From: Siphonodentalium dalli
Lineage: Eukaryota; Mollusca; Scaphopoda; Gadilida; Siphonodentaliidae
NCBI GenBank assembly: GCA_032622095.1
Contig: CP136061.1
Coordinates: forward strand, 255,021,582 to 255,085,581
Reading direction: 5' to 3'
DNA: 64,000 nt
Shown here: in pieces, positions 11,511 through 22,937 of the stretch
How positions within the stretch are numbered: the first letter of the stretch is position 1
Layout of the letters: the number at the start of each line of letters is the position of its first letter
Notes under the pieces: generated by a model
The model's database searches: none
What the model was told of the DNA's origin: nothing
What the model saw: the letters and a program-made list of their open reading frames with translations, nothing else
Made by a program: the position numbers and the translations under genes

Positions 11511-12387
11511 TTAACCCTTCTATGACTGGAGTTTCCTGAAATGTTACGAAAACCCTGTGCCAATGCATTCTCTTATATATATGCAAGTCTCCGACAGGGA
11601 GCATCGTATATATAAGAGAATAGATTACCTAACAATATTTACCTTTACCTTGTGATATTAACCATTGCATTCTATTATATATGCCAGTTTCCCTTAGATA
11701 AGTTTAAGTTTAATAGGCGAAACATCCTTATAAGGACAGTATGCAAACATAATAATATATAGTTGTACATTGAACAATATAATAAATGATATAATAATAA
11801 ATGGTAATATATAACCATTTAAGTAAAGCTGAATGTGCATAGGGTCGTCTCGTCTTCATCTATTCATTGCTTATGAGGCGATGCTCGTCGCGTGCGGAAA
11901 ATAATTTTCGGATTATATAACATATTGAAGTGCATGAATTTGAAATATTGTTGTATAGGATTTTGACAAGCTGTTCAGTTTGTGTCATGTTTTCAAAGTC
12001 TGGGAACTGTGTCTTCATAAGAGTTATTAGTTCGAGCCGCGGTGTGCGGTAAGCACTACATTCCAAAAGAAAGTGTTTTTCATCTTCAATAGCATCATCG
12101 GAACAAAATATACATAGTCTTTGTTCCAATGCCGTCGCTGGTTGGGTGTGGCGTCCATTTTCAATAGCCAGTTTATGATTACTTATACGCAGTCTAGTAA
12201 AAACGATTCTATTTTCTATTGATGGCGTGTGAAGAAGATAAGGTTCTATTTCGTACTTAAGTTTGAAAAGTCGGTATGTTCGTAATTTATTACTTCCCGT
12301 TTTTGTATATATAAAAGAATGCACTGGCACAGTATCGTTAATGCTGCACCAGCACAGCTCCGTCGTGAACCCACATGACAGTGTTAA
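11511..12387. mobile_element. TTAA-type MITE (CATGAC type), copy 3, split by a LINE insertion
   Basis: The left end is ttaacccttctatgactgga with 'aaaaccctgtgccaatgcat' next to a degraded hairpin. The matching right half, 'ataaaagaatgcactggcac' followed by 'ctgcaccagcacagctccgt', starts near 12303. About 600 bp of LINE sequence lie between. The right terminus near 12384 is eroded, so the end is approximate. Confidence 0.65.
11700..12296 (-). pseudogene. LINE ORF2 C-terminal fragment inserted in a MITE
   Basis: On the minus strand the reading frame ending at 11860 contains 'FTRLRISNHKLAIENGRH', then 'CIFC', then 'EDEKHFLLEC' with about 12 residues between the cysteine pair and the acidic stretch. 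This C-x2-C ... H-x4-C arrangement is the zinc-binding-like region downstream of reverse transcriptase in several LINE clades. The open frame continues at its 5' end into MITE hairpin DNA (about 12297-12330), so its apparent start is chimeric. It lacks endonuclease and RT domains and is a dead fragment. Confidence 0.8.
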
Positions 12388-12559
12388 CCCACATTGCTGA
12401 CGTGCATAAAGCAGTAGCCACGTACAGAACCTATAAATACTTACGCAGCTAAATGTTTACTACTTTGACAGTATATAAACTTGGTATAGAGATAACGTTG
12501 CATGACTGCACCTTGTCTCACCCCTTGTTCTGCGTCGATCGGATTTGGTGCGCATGTTA

Positions 12560-12810
12560 CACACCAAACATAACATCTAATATAATTAACAATGGCATCA
12601 CTAACTACCTGTATATGTCGCCCGAATCCTACCCTATACCAAATTTACTACTAAGACTCGCCATCGCTCCATGGAAGCACCATGGGATATCATTTTGGGC
12701 GTTTTTGGATCACGCGGGATAGATTTGACGGATATGCCCGAGCTACTTATCAACTATATAAGGGTCACCTCAATAGCTGCATGGGTGATGTAACAAGCAA
12801 AAATGGTTAA
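12560..12810. repeat. Tandemly duplicated unit, copy 4 (block Y then part of X)
   Basis: 'cccgaatcctaccctatacc' to 'ggatcacgcggg' (12608-12719) matches block Y. 'tcaactatataagggtcacc' and 'gggtgatgtaac' (12750-12795) match the start of X. X then stops abruptly. Confidence 0.7.
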
Positions 12811-12879
12811 AGGGTGAACGACAATTTATGGTGGAATATAATAAGTACACCAAATCTGCGCCGTATATTATTCCACGAC

Positions 12880-13120
12880 TTAACCCTTCCATGACTGGAG
12901 CTTCCTGAAATTTTGCGAAAACCCTGTGCCAAGGCCAAGGCATTCTCCCATAGGGGCCTCGCATATATAAGTGAATACATTCAGTTTGGCCTAACAATAT
13001 TTACCTTTACCTTGTAAGTCATTGAATTATCTTATGTGCTATATATATATGCCCAAACATATGGGAGACTCGCATGTAATTAAAATAATACACTGGCACG
13101 GGATATTTAACGCTGAACAT
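12880..13120. mobile_element. TTAA-type MITE (CATGAC type), copy 4, decayed
   Basis: The left end, ttaacccttccatgactgga then 'gcgaaaaccctgtgccaagg', is clear. Hairpin remnants ('cctcgcatatataag', 'tgggagactcgcatg', 'tacactggcacggga') follow. The right TTAA end cannot be placed, so the end coordinate is approximate. Confidence 0.65.
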
Positions 13121-13474
13121 CGTTTGTGCAATGAAAATAGTGATGCATCATGCATATAGATTAATATGCAAAACGGTTAGCGAATTCTTTACAGCTCGGA
13201 AAGTGTTAAACCCAGAACGAAAAAAATTACATTTAATTCCCCATGCCCAGCACATGCAGCTCTAAATCAAAATTAATTCTGAATTGTTTTCTTTTATCTG
13301 ATACTAAAATCATTAGATGTATGATTCCATATGTGATTGTTGAATATATATATTATCTTGTTAGCATACTGCAAATTATTGTGTTTTATTCAACAACAGT
13401 ATACTCTGATCTTATCCATAAGAGCAGTCTAAGTAAACTCATACCTAAATATTCATAACAACATCTAGACTTCA

Positions 13475-13620
13475 AATATAGAGTCGACGTTCACCCAGAC
13501 TGCCATAAGAGGTAATTGAACTCTTCACCGTGACGCAAAATTATAAAATTGTGGTTTTATATGATTCTGCATGCATGGTTGTTATTGCACTTTTCCATCG
13601 TGCATGAACATGGATATCTA
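13475..13620. repeat. Relic of duplicated unit block X (copy 5)
   Basis: 'aagaggtaattgaactcttc', 'gtgacgcaaaattataaaat' and 'gtggttttatatgattctgc' follow the order of block X, at lower identity. Confidence 0.5.
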
Positions 13621-14724
13621 GATGGTCTCTGTTTTTTTTGGGGAGGGGGGGGGGGTCAACATTGAAACTTACAACTGCACCAAATTATAAGGTCGCTGTT
13701 AGGTTCCACAAATTCAAAGATTCTTTTCACATTCACTTACTCAAGGCTGTGACTAATATTATATTAGTCCGAGCTCAAGGCGAATGTCAATTTTATTGTA
13801 AACTATCCAGCAAGCCCGTGGCAGTATATCACGTCACGTGACCGATAGTGCATGCACTTTAGTGTAGTGGTATGGTACTTCTTAAGTTCAAGTTCAATGC
13901 AATAAAAGGCGAAGTCTGGGTTAGATAAATATAATAAGATCTGGGAATCAACTTCGATCACATGTGATTTGAATAGATCGATGATTGCCGAATAATCATA
14001 TCAATTCACTGCTTTAACACCAACGCCCAGGGTCTTTTAATTTGTGTACCATCCATTCAACGTCTTGCATTGATCTCGGTTCTATACTGGCATAATTACG
14101 CGATTCTTTGACTAAACAGTGTGCATAAGTCACATAAATCGGATCGCTGGCTCAATTGACCTGCTTTCAATGCTATACCATTTAGAATCCACATTAACAT
14201 TACAGTACATCACATGTGCGCAATATATATCAGAATTTGCAACCGAATGCAGTTTTAGTTTGGACGGGCCCACTATATGAGGTGTCCAATGGCAATGTTT
14301 CTATACCGTGCATTGACATATCCATCAACTCTATTTGAAAATCGCTCCCAATTTCACCCATGTTGGAATATATATGCAATATATACCATGACATTATAAC
14401 TATATATAGGCCTCGTTGCTTCAAATGCAGGGGCGTGGTCACAACAAACGCCTGGGGAAGGTGTCTACCCCACTTTGGTAAACACTTTCAACAGATGGAA
14501 ATTTGATGCATGGAAGTTTCAGGCGGAAAATAGGTCACGACTTTTTTTCTGATACACATATAGTGTAATTTTCAAACGAAATTTTAGTGTAAATCAGTGT
14601 GCACAACTCACACACATCGGTCACGTGACCTCCTTTCAATCCCACCAGTAAGAATGTACATGTGTGCTATATGTCTATCGAATGCATTTTAAGTGTAGGG
14701 TTGGTGCCTTTTGGAGGGCACATT
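13621..14724. other. No recognisable gene
   Basis: A poly-G run lies near 13640-13655. 'ctttcaatgctataccattt' near 14165, 'cctttcaatcccaccagtaa' near 14632 and 'ctttcaatactaccattaag' near 15557 share a word pattern with nearby 'cagtgtgcataagt/cagtgtgcacaact', suggesting a decayed repeat of about 400-900 bp spacing that includes 15537-15970. Confidence 0.45.
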
Positions 14725-15188
14725 ATATGTAACCCGCCATATCAAATCCAGTCGTAAGTCGGGATTTTTTTTTACCCTGTGCCAATGCATTCTCTTATAT
14801 ATGCGAGTGGACCATAGGTCGCCTCGCATATATAAGAAAATGCATTGGCCTAACAATTTTTTCCAATTTTAATAATTTTTTCTTGTATTCTTTAACAATT
14901 TTATAATTTCACCCATACAGAGCCCCAGACAAACATGAGCAGACGACACTCTTCTATATGCTTCTATATACGTGGGGCTCCATACAGGGTAATGGATGTT
15001 TTTTATTTTATGTCCTAAAAATTGTAAGAAACATTTATTTAAAAAAAATGATAAAAAATTGTTAGGCTAATGCATTCTCTTATATATGCGAGGCGACCTA
15101 TGGTCGACTCGCATATATAAGAGAATGCATTGGCACAGGGTAAAAAAATCCCGACTTACGACTGGATTTGATATGGCGGGTCACATAT
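14725..15188. mobile_element. TA-flanked MITE carrying the hairpin cassette, copy 1
   Basis: Terminal inverted repeats of about 35 bp start 'tgtaacccgccatatcaaat' and end with the near-complement 'gatatggcgggtcaca', both next to TA. Inside, a T-run leads to ACCCTGTGCC, the two-hairpin cassette and GGCACAGGGT. Termini differ completely from the TTAA-type elements, yet the cassette is nearly the same. The linker carries a nested ~90-bp insertion at 14910-15000. TA flanks fit Tc1/mariner-like targeting, though TIR length alone cannot prove it. Confidence 0.85.
14910..15000. mobile_element. Nested foldback inside the MITE linker
   Basis: 'cacccatacagagccccaga' to 'gtggggctccatacagggta' interrupts the shared linker ('ttctttaacaattttataat' just before it). 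The ends GAGCCCC and GGGGCTC are complementary. The same module lies in opposite orientation at about 62690-62775. Confidence 0.7.
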
Positions 15189-15970
15189 TCGATGTCAATT
15201 GCTTCGTGATCGAAACCAAATACTCGTGTATCCCTTATTGAGGTGGTAAATTTCAACGGGATGGGCACATTGATATATAACTCTCACATAACCCGGTTAA
15301 AATAAGATTAATAATTTATCAATAAAGATAGAGTCGTCACACTGCACCCGGATAAATCTTGAAACGAACCGGATTGTAGCAATACGATATGTATATTCCT
15401 GATTAGATGACTCTGTTTCAATAATGATTGTTTAATTAATGATAGTTGCTGATATAACAATAGTTATATAAGTTAATCGTGTATATCATACATTGATCTG
15501 GGCCCTATATATAACTGACAAAAATTAGTCGACTCTAAAATCGTCTCATTTTCCTGCTTTCAATACTACCATTAAGAATGTATTATTACGCCAAGTGTGT
15601 GTGTATGCAATATCTATACCGGAATTTGCAATATAATGCTTTTAGGGGGTGGAGCATTTTGGAGGGCACAGTTTATGAGGTGTCGATGCATTGCTTCGTG
15701 TTCGGTAAGATATTTATTTTCCGGGTCAGATTATTCTATATCAAAACATTGATTGTGCAACGAATCGACCTGATATAACAAAACATTGTGTGGATCATGG
15801 CCCTATAGTTGGAATAATTACTCCACTCAATACTGTCAATAAGAACGTGCATTAGCAAATACATCTGTGCAATATATATGTAATCGTATTCACAAATATC
15901 GGCATTTGCATTCGAATGCACTTTTGGTTTGGAGTGGACGTGCAATATGAGGTGTCTATATAGCTTCATG
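15189..15970. other. No recognisable gene
   Basis: AT-rich. Repeats the decayed words noted upstream ('tttggagggcaca' near 15658 and 14711). Otherwise nothing is supported. Confidence 0.45.
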
Positions 15971-16108
15971 TGTTCCTTGTCGACGTGACCATGTTTCGCT
16001 TCATGAGCGAATAATTCCGCGTGTGTTCCTTGTCGACTTGACCATGTTTCGCTTCATGAGCGAATAATTCCGCGTGTGTTCCTTGTCGACTTGACCATGT
16101 TTCGATCG
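15971..16108. repeat. 53-bp tandem repeat, about 2.6 copies
   Basis: 'tgttccttgtcgac' starts at 15971, 16024 and 16077, a 53-bp period. Units also share 'ttcgcttcatgagcgaataa', which contains the dyad ttcgct-tcatg-agcgaa. Confidence 0.9.
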
Positions 16109-16129
16109 CTCCCGTCATGATAGGGTTAA
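16104..16129. mobile_element. Solo right end of a TTAA-type MITE
   Basis: 'cgctcccgtcatgatagggttaa' (written here as cgctcccgtcatgata plus gggttaa) matches the right terminus of the CATGAC-type MITEs. It directly abuts the last 53-bp repeat unit, without the rest of the element. Confidence 0.6.
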
Positions 16130-16226
16130 TATGTCGGTGTAAAACAATATGCTCCTTATCGCCTGAGCCAATGGACAACCAGGTCTTATTACTGCACCCA
16201 TATATTATTACAAATTATATATGTAT

Positions 16227-16741
16227 TTAACCCTTTCATGACGGGAGCATCCTGAATATTTGCGAAAACCCTGTGCCAATGCATTCTCTTCTATATGCGA
16301 GTCGACCATAGGTCGCCTCGCATATGTAAGAGATTGCAGTAGCCTAACAAATTTTATATTATTTTTTATAATTGTTCAAATATGTAAGAAATTATTTTTT
16401 TTAAATGATAAAAAAAATGTTAAAGAATGTAAGAAATAATGATAAAAAATGATAAAAATTGTTAAAGAATGTAAGAAAAAATGATTAAAAAAACTGATAA
16501 AGAATGTAAGAAAAAATCATAACAAATATGATAAAATTGTTAGAGAATGTAAGAAAAAAAATTTATAAAAAATTGTTAACGAATGTAAGAAAGACTGATA
16601 AAGAATTATAACAAATTGTCAGGCCAATGCATTATCTTATATATTCGAGGCGACCTATGGTCGACTCGCATATATAAGAGAATGCATTGGCACAGGGTAT
16701 TTAATGTTGCGCCAGCGCAGCTCCCGTCATGAAAGGGTTAA
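16227..16741. mobile_element. TTAA-flanked MITE with hairpin cassette (CATGAC type), copy 5
   Basis: Ends are ttaaccctttcatgacggga and tcccgtcatgaaagggttaa, near-perfect complements. CCCTGTGCC begins the cassette and GGCACAGGG ends it, with the standard hairpins on both sides. The linker of about 270 bp is an array of 'aagaatgtaagaaaaaatga'-like words, the reverse complement of the linker in the copy at 5861. Confidence 0.9.
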
Positions 16742-16764
16742 CACAAATTTATGTAAAAAAAATG

Positions 16765-17096
16765 TGGCCCCGGAGGCTCAGTTTGTTAGGGACTGGGAGC
16801 ATTATAGGCCACCATAATCCGCCCAGTCATAGCGAAGCTGGTTCAAATTTTCCGTTAAGCACGGTTTCGAGATCCACGAACACGGATGGTACATGTATAT
16901 ATATATAACCTGATTCGAGTATCTGCATGGGGAAGTTTGTCAGTTGCTTTCCGGGTGACGGTGGTTTCTACGTGCAGTGGAGTTATTTTCCGGTGAAATT
17001 AACCGTATGCAAGTCTTTCCTCCACCTACAGACTGATAGCGATATGATATGGGCCAACGGCTAACACGATGGAAAACCAAAATAAACAAATAAACA
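16765..17096 (+). mobile_element. Probable tRNA-derived SINE
   Basis: An A-box-like 'aggctcagtttg' (about 16775) and a B-box-like 'ggttcaaattt' (16840-16850) suggest a tRNA-derived pol III head. The spacing of about 65 bp is longer than in a tRNA. The body 'ggtggtttctacgtgcagtg' and 'ttttccggtgaaattaacc' recurs at about 26570-26690. The 3' end 'aaaccaaaataaacaaataa' looks like a degenerate A-rich tail. It starts just after the TTAA end of the preceding MITE. Confidence 0.5.
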
Positions 17097-17179
17097 CGAT
17101 ATACAAAAAGCAACTTATTGGAGTATTCTATAAAAACAAGAGAATCGCTAGGACGTGGCAAAATACGCCCATGGTAATT

Positions 17180-17535
17180 TCAAGAAAGGGCGAACAGTGG
17201 CAGGCGGAACCCATATTCGAACTTGACCTGTATTTTGGGCTAGTAAACTCATATACAAAATCTAATTTCACTCGGTTCATACTTACGAAGGTTGTCATCC
17301 GGAAACGAAAATATTGAGTGCATATTCGAAAAAAAAGGGCCGTAACTCTAGTCTAGTGGAAAATTGGCGGGCGTACCTGAATTTGAACTTGACCTGTAAT
17401 TTGTGCTAGTAAACCCACATACCAAATTGGATTCCATTTTGTTCAAATTTATTAAAGTTATCATCTGAAAACGAATAAAGTGAACGCCCCGACGGACGAC
17501 GGACGGACAGACCAATAACATAATACGTCCCTTTT
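17180..17535 (+). repeat. About 165-bp tandem repeat, two units (lophotrochozoan-type)
   Basis: Two units share 'gaacttgacctgta', 'gctagtaaac', 'catacc/aaaat' and 'aaaacgaa'. The second unit starts with 'aagggccgtaactctagtct' and ends with 'gacggacgacggacggacag' and 'caataacataatacgtccct'. I associate this word order with a repeat abundant in molluscan and brachiopod genomes (recall). The related pair at 63485-63810 supports a dispersed family. Confidence 0.65.
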
Positions 17536-17997
17536 TTTAAACGGGCGTATATAAACGAACGTACTACGTTTAACACAGATAGTACCGCCATTGATTATAG
17601 AGCTAACATGCAAACAGGAACGCCATTCAGGTTTATTGGGTATGATCGATATACTACGACAGAACCGGTCGGTTGTAAAATGGAACGCGTCTGGACGTGT
17701 TCGATTTGCGCGGCATAGTAACGAGTGCTAAACGCGTCACCCAATCCCATAAAAATGGCGCACCTCATTTGCATATTAATATAATCGATCACAGAAACCA
17801 ATCGCTGCCCATATATTAGCATATTAATGATCTTGATAGCATGTATACAGAGCAGTTCATTGGAATTCGAGCCCATAGACATTCCTTCTCACTATAGAAT
17901 ATCGAGGGTGTTTACAAGCATACCATACAAATATATACTTATTGTTTGATATGATATAAGTAGTGATCCGTTCAATAAATTTGGAAGTACAGTTTAA

Positions 17998-18204
17998 ATG
18001 GCTGTATGCCGGAACACAGCAGGGGCCATCCGGGGTCTTCACGCCTCCAGATTTTCAGTGCATGAAATATTAAGAATTCTGTTTGACGAGTTAGCTGCGT
18101 TGCAGACCGTTGATGAGAAACTTGTCATTGAGACTAACTCGGAGAATGTGAAATCGGTGATCCAGAATATACCCCGCGAGGGTGGAACACTAGATCAGGT
18201 CTAG
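17998..18204 (+). CDS. Hypothetical short ORF, unrecognised
   Basis: A 68-aa open frame from an ATG, with a balanced, hydrophilic composition in its second half (ELAALQTVDEKLVIETNSEN). It is less AT-biased than neighbouring spurious ORFs. It has no recognised domain, no splice partner and no flanking gene. It could be an exon fragment of a transposon gene or chance. Confidence 0.2.
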   Translation: MAVCRNTAGAIRGLHASRFSVHEILRILFDELAALQTVDEKLVIETNSENVKSVIQNIPREGGTLDQV

Positions 18205-18544
18205 ACAAATTATTTAAAACCTAAATCAAAGTATAATTTTCTTGAACAGATAATTATATTATTATTAAACTATTATGTAAGCCCAATACAACATAATGTA
18301 ACTAGAATTGAGATATTCCTTTGAATATCGGTTTGGTTTCAAACAGCTCTTTTAAAGTTCGAAGAGTTCACCGATTTTGCAGTGGATTTTGCGATCCGTC
18401 CCGACATTTTTGACCAAATTCGCGCGATTATGCTATCATTTGTTGCGGTCGGATCGACCTTTCGACGAACGTCGTTGCTTACATTTTTATCCCAGGCATG
18501 ATGGCAACAAATGATTTACGTTCCATGTCATAAATATAGCATAA

Positions 18545-18800
18545 GTGGAACAATTGGAATATGCCAAGATACCATTCCCTGGGATAGTTATTAATACGGG
18601 ATTTGATTGGTCACGTGATCAACAAATATACTGTAGTCCAAATGGTATTGCAAAACAGCATGGGCACCTCACCTCTCATATCAGTGCAACAGAAAGCCAC
18701 ACAACTAATCCGACAGTTGAGAAAGTTGGATTATAAAAATCGACTAAAAAAACTGAACCTGACGGGGGTGGAAAAAAAGTTTTTTCGAGGCACGTATGCC
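18545..18800 (+). pseudogene. Decayed LINE reverse transcriptase C-terminal fragment
   Basis: Two overlapping frames contain 'EQLEYAK', then 'QKATQLIRQLRKLDYKNRLK' followed by KLNLTGVEKK and FRG. An LEYA... then QRRATKLI..LR.L.Y..RLK.L.L..LE.RR.RGD pattern is characteristic of the region after the RT catalytic domain in jockey/CR1/L2-like LINEs (recall). The two parts are in different frames, so it is a broken remnant. Confidence 0.55.
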
Positions 18801-19325
18801 GGGGTGGGTGGGTTATTAATTGTTGACCAACAAACAATTTTTTCCGCAACTCAAAAATATTTTTCCTGCAAGTCTTTTTGACTGTTTTTGCAATGAGTTT
18901 GGCTTAAAACACATCTATATGTCAACATTAACATAAATGACAAATTTCATGATGATCAGACAAACAGTATAGCCTGTAGCCCATGCTAAAGGATTGAATT
19001 TTGAAATCCAAGATGGCTGCTGGTAGCCATATTTTTTTTGGACCGAATGACCCCAAAATGACTTGTTCCTATTTACATGTCAATGTTAACATCCATGACT
19101 AATAGTATGCACAGAAATTCATATACAGCTGTTTACAGTGACTTCCCCCCGCAAATATCTGTTTTAGTGTTAAAAGGATAGTGGGTGTCCAAAAATGGTC
19201 GGAAAAAACTGCCGAAAACGGAAACAAATTTGGACGCGGGGTGGGTGGGTCCCAACAAGGGTCGAAAGTCAAAAATCAGCATACGTGCCTGCAAATTTTT
19301 TCCGACTCCCCCCTGAACCTGATGT
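18752..19325. mobile_element. Foldback element of about 575 bp
   Basis: 'tgaacctgacgggggtggaa' and 'ttttttcgaggcacgtatgc' with 'ggggtgggtgggt' on the left (18752-18815) are matched in inverted order on the right by 'ggggtgggtgggtccc', 'gcatacgtgcctgcaaattt' and 'ccgactcccccctgaacctg' (19238-19322). Arms are imperfect. It begins inside the LINE remnant. Confidence 0.6.
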
Positions 19326-20692
19326 CCATAAAATACAGGTTGTTCATATGGGACATGATTGAGACGTCCAATCAACCTAATGTTGCAGATGTGCAATGTC
19401 AGCCGTGACAAATTATTCGAGAGAGGGCTATGCACAAATACCCGTGGACAAAGCCTGACATTACAAATGCCGAGGTAAGAAAATGACATAGGAAAATACT
19501 TCCTTGCAAAAAGGGTGATAACACCGTGAAACTGATTACCGGGCTTCGTCGTCGATGTTGAGACCCTTGGCGAATTCAAAAACATTATAAGATCCACACC
19601 ACTATGATTTGAACTACCAGTTGTACTCATAAATTGGACGGACACTTAAAACATTCTAGAATTATATGTTCAATTTGCACATCGGAAATCAACGTCTCCG
19701 CCACCTGCCTGGTGCGACACCACACAACGTCACCGCCACCAGTCCTGTCTGGATCGACAATCCACAACGTCTCCACCATCACACGTCTGGTGCGACACCA
19801 CACAACGTCACTTAATACGCCTGACTCGACCGCTACATATTAATTTAGAATAGTCTGTGGTTTCTATATTTAGCCTGGGGGTTTCCAGTCAAAAATGGCG
19901 AAAACCGATCCCCAAAGTCAAATTCCCTATATGTGTTTTGAGAACAAATCCCACACTAAACACTTAATGACATGTACAGAATGGGGAATCAAAGGGCTAT
20001 TTTGTTTTTACCATTTTCGCAAGTTATTCATCAAAATTGCAGCAAATTATAACTCTTGTGTTTGACTTGCCATGCGTGTTGTCCTGACAATTTCGTCCAT
20101 GTGCGTTTAGATTTGTGTGTTGATAAAATAATCGGAGAACCGAATCACACCGTTTCGCAATATAGTTCTTTGGTTCTAGTGGGACTTTCCAAACTTAAGG
20201 CGCGATATTACACAGATTTTGTCTGATATAAGTAGTGTGCTCAATAACGGCCAAATGTTGATATGTTCGCTTACTATATATCCTAATATCGCGGAAGTCC
20301 ACCAAATTTTAGTAAAATGTCGCCGGTAGCAGCGGTCTTATCGATTCGTCAAGGGAGGTAAACCCTGCATGCAGTTTGACATTAGACATGGCCAATCACC
20401 ACATCACCAATCAAGTCCCTAACCCAAAGCGGATTTGTTCTTAAATTCGTTTAAACATATATACGTTGTTTGTCTGACGGGAATCGGATAAACTAGTACA
20501 CGTATATATATGAGCTGTGGAAATTCACGATGCTCATTCGAAAACCAGTAATCGTTAACAACTCATATAATATAACTGAAATTTACAAGAAAATTATGTA
20601 TTTATTATGCCCCGATTTGGTACATCAAACACACATAAACCATTTCATTTATCTTCGTAGATTGCACATAATGCTTTTCACTCCTAAGTACA
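19326..20692. other. No recognisable gene; small 50-bp repeat at 19692-19815
   Basis: Between 19692 and 19815, 'gtgcgacaccacacaacgtc' and related words recur two to three times with about 50-55-bp spacing. The minus-strand ORF 19133-19645 (170 aa) overlaps the foldback arm and has no recognisable domain. Confidence 0.5.
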
Positions 20693-20810
20693 ATAAGGGC
20701 GCGTACGCTTGAAGCTGCAAGAAAATATCTGCAAGAAAATATCAGGTACAATTGTACTCTGATATTTTCTTGCTGCAAAGATTACGCCCGCGAGAAAGCG
20801 GCGGGTTAGT

Positions 20811-22937
20811 TGTTACGCCGAGTTATGTAGTAACTGACGAGTTTTGTGGTACCTCACGAGTTATGTAGTAACAATCGACGAGTTATGTAGTAATTTCAGG
20901 TTACGAGTTTGGTAGTAAAATATCGACGAGTTTTGTAGTAAAAAACAAGCAACAATTTTTAGTCAGTTTCAAAGGCGCGTTTAATAAAATCTTATATAGT
21001 AAATGCAATGTTTTTTATGTAATTGTTTGTGTGGTGGACGTTAATGACACTGTAGCTCAATTTGATGTTAGTCCCTCGTCACTGCTGAGCCGTTTCTCGG
21101 CAGATCTGAGCCAAACTTCGTACCTAGAAGTACTATGACCATGTTAATAACTTGGACACCTGGTCCCCATTACACCAGACGTCGCGTTCTGGCGTTAATG
21201 ACGTTGTAGCTCAACTCGATGATGGTCCCTCGTCACTCCTCCGCAGTTTATCGGCAGATCAGTTCGAAACTTGGTACATAGACGTATTGTGGCCATGTTA
21301 TTTGTGTGGACCTGGTCCCGATTACCTCAGACATCGCGTTCTGACGTTAATGACGTTGTAGCTCAACTTGATATTGGTCCCTCGTCACTGCTGCGCCGTT
21401 TTTCGGCAGATATGAGCGAAACTTCGTACCTAGAAGTACTATGGCCATGTTATTAACTTGGACCTGGTCCCCATTACGTCAGATGTCGCGTTCTGACGTT
21501 AATGACGTTGTAGCTCAACCTGATGGTGGTTCATAATCACTCATCCGCTGTTTATCAGCAGATCGGGACGAAACTTTGTACATAGACGTATTGTGGCCAT
21601 GTTATTGATGTGGACCAGGTCCCGATTACGTTAGCCGTCGCGTCCTGGCGGCAATGACGTTGTAGCTCAACCTGATGGTGATCCATCGTCACTCACCCGC
21701 TGTTTCTCGGCAGATCGAGGCGAAACTTCGTACCTAGAAGTATTATGGCCATACTATTAACTTGGAGCTGGTCCCGATTGTAATGGTGGTCCGGCGTCAC
21801 TCCTCCATCGCACAGTTTATCGGCAAATCGAGGCGAAACTTCGCATGTAGAAATATACTATGGCCATACTTTTAACTTGGAACTGGTCCCGATTGCCTCA
21901 AACGTCGCGTTCTGGCGTTAATTGCATTGTAGCTCAACCTGATGGTGGTCCATCGTCACTCAGCCGCTGTTTCTCGGCAGATCGAGGCGAAACTTCGTAT
22001 CTATAGAAGTACTATGACCATACTATTAATTTGGCGATTGCCCCAGACGCCGCGTTCTGGCGTTAATGCGTTGTAGCTCAACTTTATGTTGATCCCTCGT
22101 CACCCCTCCGCCGTTTCTCTGCAGATTGGGGCGAAACTTGGTACATAGAAGTGCTGTGGCCACGTTAGTAACTTGGGCATGGTGGCGATAACATCGGATG
22201 TCGCGTTCTGACGTTAATGACATTGCACATCAACTTGACAGACCGGGGAGAAACGTCGTATCTAGAAGTAGCATGGTCACGTTAGTAACACGGACCTAGT
22301 CGCGATTACGTCGGACGTCTCGTTCTGAGGTTAATGACATTGTAGCTCAACTTGGGGTTGTTCCGCCGTCTCCCAACAGATCGGGACAAAATCTTGTGTC
22401 TAAATGTACTTCGGTCAGGTTAATTGGATGGTCTTGGTAGCGATTGCCCCACACGTCGGGGTCTGACGTTAGTGGCTTTGTAGCTGAACTATGTTGTTCA
22501 TCTGCACTCCATCTATAAATCGGGCCATAACAGAGGGGTATTTTGCGTCTCAAATTGGAAATAGAAAGATGGCGCGATTCGTCCCAATAAAAATCAGTTA
22601 CAACGTGTTGATTTCGCTTTCAAGTTTTGCCGAAACATGCTTTGAGCTACAACGTCATTAACGTCCACCACACAAACACTTACACAAAAAAACATTGCAT
22701 TTACTATATACGATTTTATTAAATCCAAACCCGCCTTTGAAACTAACTAAACATTGTTGCTACAAAACTCGACGAGTATTACTACAAAACTAGTTAGCTT
22801 GTTTTTTACTACAAAACTCGTCGATATTTTACTACAAAACTCGTAACTCGTGAGCTACCACAAAACTCGTCGATTATTACTACATAACTCGTGAGCTACC
22901 ACAAAACTCGTCAGTTACTACATAACTCGGCGTAACA
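20811..22937. mobile_element. 2.1-kb element with ~240-280-bp TIRs and an internal tandem array
   Basis: The ends TGTTACGCCGAG and CTCGGCGTAACA are perfect complements and are flanked by TTAGT on both sides (20806-20810 and 22938-22942), a clean 5-bp target duplication. The inverted arms run to about 21045 on the left and from about 22655 on the right, with high identity. Both arms are packed with 'acgagttttgtagtaa' words, and the inner part has 'gtgtggtggacgttaatgac' or its complement. The core is a ~152-bp tandem array, with no transposase. TGT...ACA ends with a 4-5-bp duplication would fit Ginger-like integrase-type transposons; this assignment is inference. Confidence 0.9.
21035..22500. 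repeat. About 152-bp tandem repeat, ~10 units, inside the long-TIR element
   Basis: 'tgtagctcaa' or close variants recur at 21051, 21205, 21357, 21509, 21661, 21928, 22072, 22224, 22341 and 22479, mostly 152 bp apart. Some intervals are shortened by deletions. Units also share 'ctcggcagatc', 'gaaacttcgtacctagaagt' and 'atggccatgtta'. Divergence rises to the right. Confidence 0.93.

Noticed and set aside
16775-16850. Functional tRNA gene
   Set aside because: A- and B-box-like words are too far apart and no acceptor stem or cloverleaf can be formed; a SINE head is more likely.
19133-19645. 170-aa minus-strand ORF
   Set aside because: Starts outside but ends in the arm of a foldback element; no recognisable domain. 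Probably chance in a less AT-rich stretch.
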